46,898 nt of DNA from contig SKQO01000024.1 of assembly GCA_007118975.1 (NCBI GenBank), positions 1-46,898 of the forward strand. The letters run 5' to 3'. How positions within the stretch are numbered: the stretch's first letter is position 1; each line of letters starts with the position of its first letter. Positions 42,941-46,898 of the stretch are shown here, piece after piece. The notes beneath the pieces are model-generated. The model made no database searches, was not told where the DNA came from, and saw nothing but the letters and a program-made list of their open reading frames with translations. The translations under genes were made by a program, and so were the position numbers. Source of the stretch: Halobacteriales archaeon. GTDB lineage: Archaea > Halobacteriota > Halobacteria > Halobacteriales > SKNY01.

Positions 42941-44086
42941 GTGACGACACTGGTCCTCTGTGTGGACCGATCGGATTCGATCGGCCGGATGACCGCGCGG
43001 GAATCCCCGGTGGTCGGAGCGGACGCATTGCGATCCCTCATCCTGGAAGTCGGGATTACGGATCCGGAGGATACGAGTGTCAATTCGTTACTGAAAACGC
43101 TCCGTGTGGCCGATGAGATCGAAGAGAGTGGCGAATCGGCAACGGTCGCTGTCATTTCCGGTGCCGACGATTCGGCGGTGCGAGCCGATCGGGCAGTGGC
43201 CCATCAGGTCGATGAACTCATCGAGGAGCTGCAACCGACCAGTGCGGTGGTGATCGTGGATAGCGTCGACGAAGAGCGGCTGATTCCGATAATCGAGAGT
43301 CGCGTGGCGGTCGACGCCGTAGATCGCGTGGTCGTTCGCCAAGCCCGTGATATTGAATCGACGTATTACCTCCTCAAACAGTTCCTCGCGGACGAGGAGC
43401 TTCGCCAGACGACGCTCGTCCCGATCGGCGTTGCCCTGGTTGCATTTCCGGTATTGGTCACCCAGACCAGTCCCGAGGTGGCTGGTGCGATCATCACGGC
43501 GATTATCGGGATTTTTCTGATCTACAAGGGATTGGGGCTCGACGGATACGTCGGACGGCTGCCGGGCTGGACGAAACGGTCGTTGTACTCGGGACGCGTC
43601 TCGATTGTCACCTATGTAGTCGCCGGCGGACTCGCGCTCATCGGCGTGTTTGCCGGCCTTCTCGGCGCGTCACACTTGGCCGGTCCGGAGGACACCACGG
43701 TGATTCTGGTCATGAAATTCGTCTTCGACAGCATCCCGTGGTTGGCAATGGCGGGCGTCGCGGCCACGCTCGGCCGCCTCATCGACGATGCGATACAGAA
43801 CGGCCATGTTCCCGCATCGTATCTGAACATCCCGTTCGGCGTAGTCGCCCTGGGCGTCGTCATCCGGGGGTTCTCTGCGTATTTCCTTCAGACTGGCGGC
43901 TGGTTGGGTGCGATCGAGCTCCCTACCCTCGAGTTCGGTCCGATCTCGGTCGCTGCCTTCGAACTCACCGCTGGCCAACGGCTGGCGGGCTTCGTTCTCT
44001 TGGGCGTCTTGGTAAGCCTGATCGGGGTCCGCGTGTCGACGTACTTTGGCGACTTGGAGACTCACGACCTGGAGTTGGCGGAATGA
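42941..44086 (+). CDS. DUF373 family membrane protein
   Basis: A 381-aa protein with a GTG start (VTTLVLCVDRSDSIG). The N-terminal soluble domain (residues ~1-145) has VAVISGADDSAVRADRAVAHQVDEL and VVIVDSVDEERLIPIIESR, the DUF373 core. The C-terminal half has five or six transmembrane segments (for example LVPIGVALVAFPVLV, IITAIIGIFLIYKGLG, YVVAGGLALIGVFAGLLG, RLAGFVLLGVLVSLIGV). It is conserved in archaea and its function is unknown. The stop overlaps the dph6 start (ATGA), so the two are translationally coupled. Confidence 0.88.
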   Translation: MTTLVLCVDRSDSIGRMTARESPVVGADALRSLILEVGITDPEDTSVNSLLKTLRVADEIEESGESATVAVISGADDSAVRADRAVAHQVDELIEELQPTSAVVIVDSVDEERLIPIIESRVAVDAVDRVVVRQARDIESTYYLLKQFLADEELRQTTLVPIGVALVAFPVLVTQTSPEVAGAIITAIIGIFLIYKGLGLDGYVGRLPGWTKRSLYSGRVSIVTYVVAGGLALIGVFAGLLGASHLAGPEDTTVILVMKFVFDSIPWLAMAGVAATLGRLIDDAIQNGHVPASYLNIPFGVVALGVVIRGFSAYFLQTGGWLGAIELPTLEFGPISVAAFELTAGQRLAGFVLLGVLVSLIGVRVSTYFGDLETHDLELAE

Positions 44087-44868
44087 GCCGTATAAACCGA
44101 CAATCGACCGAAGCTGAGGAGGGCGCCTGGGTCGCCCTTTATTCCGGGGGGAAGGATTCTTCGTGGGCACTGCATCAGGCTCGCCAACGCGGTCTCGACG
44201 TGCGTCGATTGGTCTCGATCGTTCCCTCCGGAGAGTCCTACATGTTCCACGTCCCGGGGATCGAGTGGGCGGATGTCTTTGCAGCGAGCCATGGCATTTC
44301 GATCCACGTCGAGCACCTCGAATCGCCCACGGAGCCGCCGGAGGACATTGGTGCGCGCGGCGATCGGGAACTCGCTTCACTCGAACGCGCGCTTGAATCA
44401 ATTCGGAACGACATCGACCGAGAAGTTGCCGGGATTGTCTCGGGGGCAGTCGAAAGTGACTACCAGCACCGGCGACTTTCACGAATGTGTTCGACATACG
44501 ACCTGGATCACTTCGCGCCGCTGTGGCAGGCCGATCCGATCCCGGCGGCCAGACGCATGATCTCTACCGGGTTCGACATCCGTATCGTCGGGGTGGGCGC
44601 AGCAGGCCTCGATCGTTCGTGGCTCGGTCGACGATATGACATGGAGGCTATCGACGAGTTGGTGGAGCTGCAAGCGAGCTATGGTGTGCATCCGCTGGGG
44701 GAAGGCGGAGAATTCGAGACGCTCGTTCTAAACGGCCCAGAGATGCGATCCATCGCGGTAGAAGCGACGCGATCCTGGGATGGCACGCGGGGGCAGCTAT
44801 CGATCGTCGACGCCAGGCTCGCCCCGACGGACGCCTCCGGCAGTGGCTTGCTCACGATCCGTTGCTGA
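44083..44868 (+). CDS. dph6: Diphthine--ammonia ligase
   Basis: Dph6 (261 aa) does the last step of diphthamide synthesis on elongation factor 2, amidating diphthine with ATP and ammonia. Seen: the PP-loop VALYSGGKDSSWALHQA near residue 20, VPSGESYMFHVPG, GIVSGAVESDYQHRR, and the family signature HPLGEGGEFETLVLNGP. The start overlaps the DUF373 stop; an upstream in-frame extension lies inside DUF373 and is not real. Its 3' end overlaps the convergent nucleotidyltransferase gene by 17 bp. Confidence 0.92.
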   Translation: MSRINRQSTEAEEGAWVALYSGGKDSSWALHQARQRGLDVRRLVSIVPSGESYMFHVPGIEWADVFAASHGISIHVEHLESPTEPPEDIGARGDRELASLERALESIRNDIDREVAGIVSGAVESDYQHRRLSRMCSTYDLDHFAPLWQADPIPAARRMISTGFDIRIVGVGAAGLDRSWLGRRYDMEAIDELVELQASYGVHPLGEGGEFETLVLNGPEMRSIAVEATRSWDGTRGQLSIVDARLAPTDASGSGLLTIRC

Positions 44869-45820
44869 TCTGCGTGTGGGCGCCGATGAGCGCCCCGTTG
44901 AGATCGATCCCGTCGATCTCGGTGTCCCGGTCGATAATGCACCGCCGAATGTCGCAGTTGCGGAGCGTCGAGCCGCCGAAGATCACCGAGGATTCGAGGT
45001 TACAATCGGTGACGGTGGCTCCCTCCATAACGTGGACGTTCTCACCCACTGTCGTTCGTTCAACCGTCGCGTCCGGATGAACGATCGCTTCGCCGTCGAG
45101 ACACCAGCGAACGGCATCGAGGTAGCTCTCCGGGGTTCCAATATCGAACCAGGCTTGGTCGAACGAAAACGCGTAGACGTCGGTCTGTCGATAGAGCCAC
45201 TTGATAAACCAGCCCGGCTCGTCCGGATTTTCACCTGCAGCAAGATACGCCGGAAGCCGCGAGAGCGACGCTTGCGGGAAGGCATAGCAGGCAATCGACA
45301 CAAGTGTCGACGACGGGCGCTCCGGTTTCTCTTCGAACCCCACGAGCCGTTCGCCGTCCAGCTCGACGACCCCGTACGATTGCGCTCGATCGATCGAGCC
45401 GACGTCGTACGCCGCGATGCACGGTGCCGCATTCGTTTCGTAGAAATCGATGAATTCACCAACCTCGAAGCTGATGAGGTTGTCCCCGGCGATGACGAGG
45501 ACATCATCGTCGATTCCTTCCCGCTCGATGAGCTCGCCCAGGGCCCCGATTACCCCGAACTTCTCGTCTTCCTCGCGTGTCCCTTCCACGGAAAGGTGCA
45601 ATTTCTCGTACGGGCTGGCGGCGAGATGGTCGCGAAAATCATCCGCGAAGCGTTCGTTCGTGCTCACGAACACCTCTGATATTCGCTTTTCGGCCTCCAG
45701 TTCCCGAAAAATCCTGTCGATCACCGTTTCCTCACCGATCGGGAGGAACATCTTCGGGCGGTGTCGGGTGATCGGCCATAGACGGGTCGCGTACCCGCCA
45801 GCCAGGACGATGGCCTTCAT
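44852..45820 (-). CDS. Sugar nucleotidyltransferase (glucose-1-phosphate thymidylyltransferase-like)
   Basis: A 322-aa NDP-sugar pyrophosphorylase. Seen: the N-terminal LAGGYATRLWPITRHRPKMF with the conserved Gly-rich loop and the K-P-x-x-P-like MFLPIG, the metal-site VLVIAGDNLISF, VVELDGERLVGFEEKPERP, and WFDIGTPESYLDAVRW. From residue ~245 a left-handed beta-helix follows (VHPDATVERTTVGENVHVMEGATV...). It makes a nucleotide-activated sugar, probably for surface glycans or S-layer N-glycosylation. The NTP and sugar are not determined. Convergent overlap of 17 bp with dph6. Confidence 0.87.
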   Translation of the reverse strand: MKAIVLAGGYATRLWPITRHRPKMFLPIGEETVIDRIFRELEAEKRISEVFVSTNERFADDFRDHLAASPYEKLHLSVEGTREEDEKFGVIGALGELIEREGIDDDVLVIAGDNLISFEVGEFIDFYETNAAPCIAAYDVGSIDRAQSYGVVELDGERLVGFEEKPERPSSTLVSIACYAFPQASLSRLPAYLAAGENPDEPGWFIKWLYRQTDVYAFSFDQAWFDIGTPESYLDAVRWCLDGEAIVHPDATVERTTVGENVHVMEGATVTDCNLESSVIFGGSTLRNCDIRRCIIDRDTEIDGIDLNGALIGAHTQISNGS

Positions 45821-45975
45821 TGTTCACGCTACCGACCCGTCGGCAAATAGCGTTATGGTCTCCTGAACATTTTGCGGACTCTTGTCCCTGCCGCCTAGTG
45901 AATGTCTCCCGGCTAAATAGCCCAATGACTCCTCATCCACTAGGATCCCTTGGCGATAACTCCCGATAACACCGC

Positions 45976-46845
45976 TCAATAGCAGGTGCGCTCTACCAGT
46001 TCGTCATAGGCCGCTTGCAACCGCGATGTCACCCGTCCCACCGACAGTTCAGTTTCGTCGACTCGTCCGATAGGCCGAAGCTCCCACGTTCGATTGGTCA
46101 GAAATGCTTCGTCGGCGTCGAACAAAGCCTCGGGAGCGAAAGAATCACGGAGCGTGGGAATGCCTGCATCTTCGGCTATTTCTAAGACGATCTCGCGTGT
46201 AATCCCGGGGAGCACCGGTTGGGTCGCGGTCGAGGGGGTACACAGCTCACCGTCCCGGACGAAGAAAACGTTCGATACTGTTCCTTCGGTGAGGCGACCG
46301 TGCGTGTCGAGGAGCACGGCTTCGTCAGCCCCCCGGTCCATCGCTTCGGCCTTCGCGAGGATCCCGACCAGATAGTTGTGGGTCTTTAGATGTGCTGGAA
46401 GCGATTCATCGGGAATATGTCGTGTCCGGGGAATTGCACACGTCGCCGGGCCGTCCCAGGTCCGTTGACCGGTAGTCCCACCTCTGGGGAGGGGCTCGAC
46501 GATGATGACTACGGTGGGGTCGCCGTGCTGTTGGGGTGCCAACCTGCCGGTCTGCACCCCGCGGGAGATCGAGAGCCTGATGTAAGCGTCCGCAAGTCCG
46601 TTTGCAGCCATAGTTTCGCGTATTCTGGCTCGGGCGGCCGTTCTGTGTACCCCGGTGGGCAGCCGCATCCCCTCGCACGTCCGCTCCAGTCGTCGCCAGT
46701 GATGATGCCATCGAAGGATCGTCCCGTTATAGGCTCGAAGGGTCTCGAAGGCGGCGTCGCCGTATCGAAATCCGCGATCTCGTACGTTAACCGACGCCTC
46801 CGCCGCCGGTACCAGCCGCCCCCCCACGTGGGCGAAGGTGGTCAT
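45976..46845 (-). CDS. pabC: Class IV aminotransferase-fold enzyme, probable aminodeoxychorismate lyase
   Basis: A 289-aa PLP enzyme of fold type IV. Seen: VNVRDRGFRYGDAAFETLRAYNG at the N-terminus, the region LPAHLKTHNYLVGILAKAEA (PLP Lys), DEAVLLDTHGRLTEGTVSNVFFVRDG, and LPGITREIVLEIA. Branched-chain aminotransferase and D-amino-acid transaminase share this fold. Here the ATG overlaps the stop of a gene whose end looks like PabA, so aminodeoxychorismate lyase (p-aminobenzoate formation for folate or methanopterin-like cofactors) is the better reading. Transcribed leftward. Confidence 0.78.
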   Translation of the reverse strand: MTTFAHVGGRLVPAAEASVNVRDRGFRYGDAAFETLRAYNGTILRWHHHWRRLERTCEGMRLPTGVHRTAARARIRETMAANGLADAYIRLSISRGVQTGRLAPQQHGDPTVVIIVEPLPRGGTTGQRTWDGPATCAIPRTRHIPDESLPAHLKTHNYLVGILAKAEAMDRGADEAVLLDTHGRLTEGTVSNVFFVRDGELCTPSTATQPVLPGITREIVLEIAEDAGIPTLRDSFAPEALFDADEAFLTNRTWELRPIGRVDETELSVGRVTSRLQAAYDELVERTCY

Positions 46846-46898
46846 GAGCGGCAGGTCCGACAGAAGTTCTCGATCATCTGTTTGCCATCGGCGGTGAG
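46842..46898 (-). CDS. pabA: C-terminus of a glutamine amidotransferase, probable PabA/TrpG (partial)
   Basis: Only 18 residues are in the window: LTADGKQMIENFCRTCRS and a TGA at 46842-46844. The GKQMIENFC ending resembles the last helix of aminodeoxychorismate or anthranilate synthase component II, usually after HPESILT. The stop overlaps the pabC ATG (ATGA). The upstream part lies outside. The call relies on this short end and on pabC next to it. Confidence 0.5.
   Translation of the reverse strand, partial: LTADGKQMIENFCRTCRS

Noticed and set aside
43670..44497. 275-codon minus-strand open frame across DUF373 and dph6
   Set aside because: Antisense shadow spanning two real genes; no start context or family pattern.
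44780..45679. 299-codon plus-strand open frame opposite the nucleotidyltransferase
   Set aside because: Shadow of a real gene; Arg/Val-rich residues without motifs, while the minus strand has all nucleotidyltransferase motifs.
1..46898. CRISPR array, defence island or prophage
   Set aside because: No regularly spaced repeats, cas genes, restriction-modification genes, integrase or phage structural genes were found. The HNH protein, the PhiH1-like regulator and TnpB are isolated.

Overview
The window is a chromosomal segment of a haloarchaeon (class Halobacteria). This rests on the acidic proteins, the archaeal translation, transcription and prefoldin genes, short TATA-led (often leaderless) promoters, many families typical of Halobacteria, and the cdrS-ftsZ2-ncsA neighbourhood. 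Most of it is housekeeping DNA, interrupted by stretches of gene decay.

Layout. 1-1.8 kb: a frameshifted Gfo/Idh/MocA oxidoreductase and an ethylbenzene-dehydrogenase-type heme-domain protein. 1.9-7.9 kb: gatB, a DNA topoisomerase I carrying a 167-residue mini-intein, and aspS whose residues suggest a non-discriminating AspRS; GatB and AspRS would together make Asn-tRNA(Asn). 7.9-9.6 kb: the two archaeal CoA-pathway genes, pantoate kinase and phosphopantothenate synthetase. 9.7-14.8 kb: a frameshifted membrane hydrolase, thi4, a putative metallopeptidase, a frameshifted epimerase, and a dcd-thiR pair, so thiamine synthesis and its likely regulator lie close together. 14.9-18.6 kb: pth2, truD, rpl37ae, rpoP, pcc1, pfdB, a DUF3194 gene and guaAA. 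18.6-24.4 kb: HNH protein, DUF192, a LeuA/CimA synthase, an MDR reductase, a beta-propeller protein, tRNA-Ser(CGA) and a winged-helix regulator.

24.6-28 kb is the most disturbed part. It has a conserved haloarchaeal protein of unknown role, a frameshifted dodecin, and a DUF326 copper-binding four-helix-bundle gene split by a TnpB-only IS200/IS605 element. Joining the flanks restores one 118-codon frame, which fixes the element ends. The element's TnpB also carries a frameshift.

28-37 kb: a large HPII-type catalase, a sugar phosphate isomerase, a putative Tat-exported M14-like hydrolase with a PKD-like tail, then decay: possible insertion-sequence end hairpins, a tRNA-Tyr pseudogene, and a broken P-loop kinase-like gene with an in-frame stop. 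A D-2-hydroxyacid dehydrogenase and intact tRNA-Tyr(GTA) follow. 37.4-46.9 kb: a structured leader before cdrS-ftsZ2, then ncsA, a DUF7095-like gene, nfo, a coiled-coil protein, DUF373, dph6, a sugar nucleotidyltransferase, and the pabA/pabC end of a folate-precursor operon.

Main points for a second look: the precise IS insertion and inferred target motif, the TopA mini-intein, the AspRS specificity residues, the nested inverted repeats ahead of cdrS-ftsZ2, the tRNA-Tyr pseudo copy, and the number of frameshifted genes, which could be real decay or base-calling errors.
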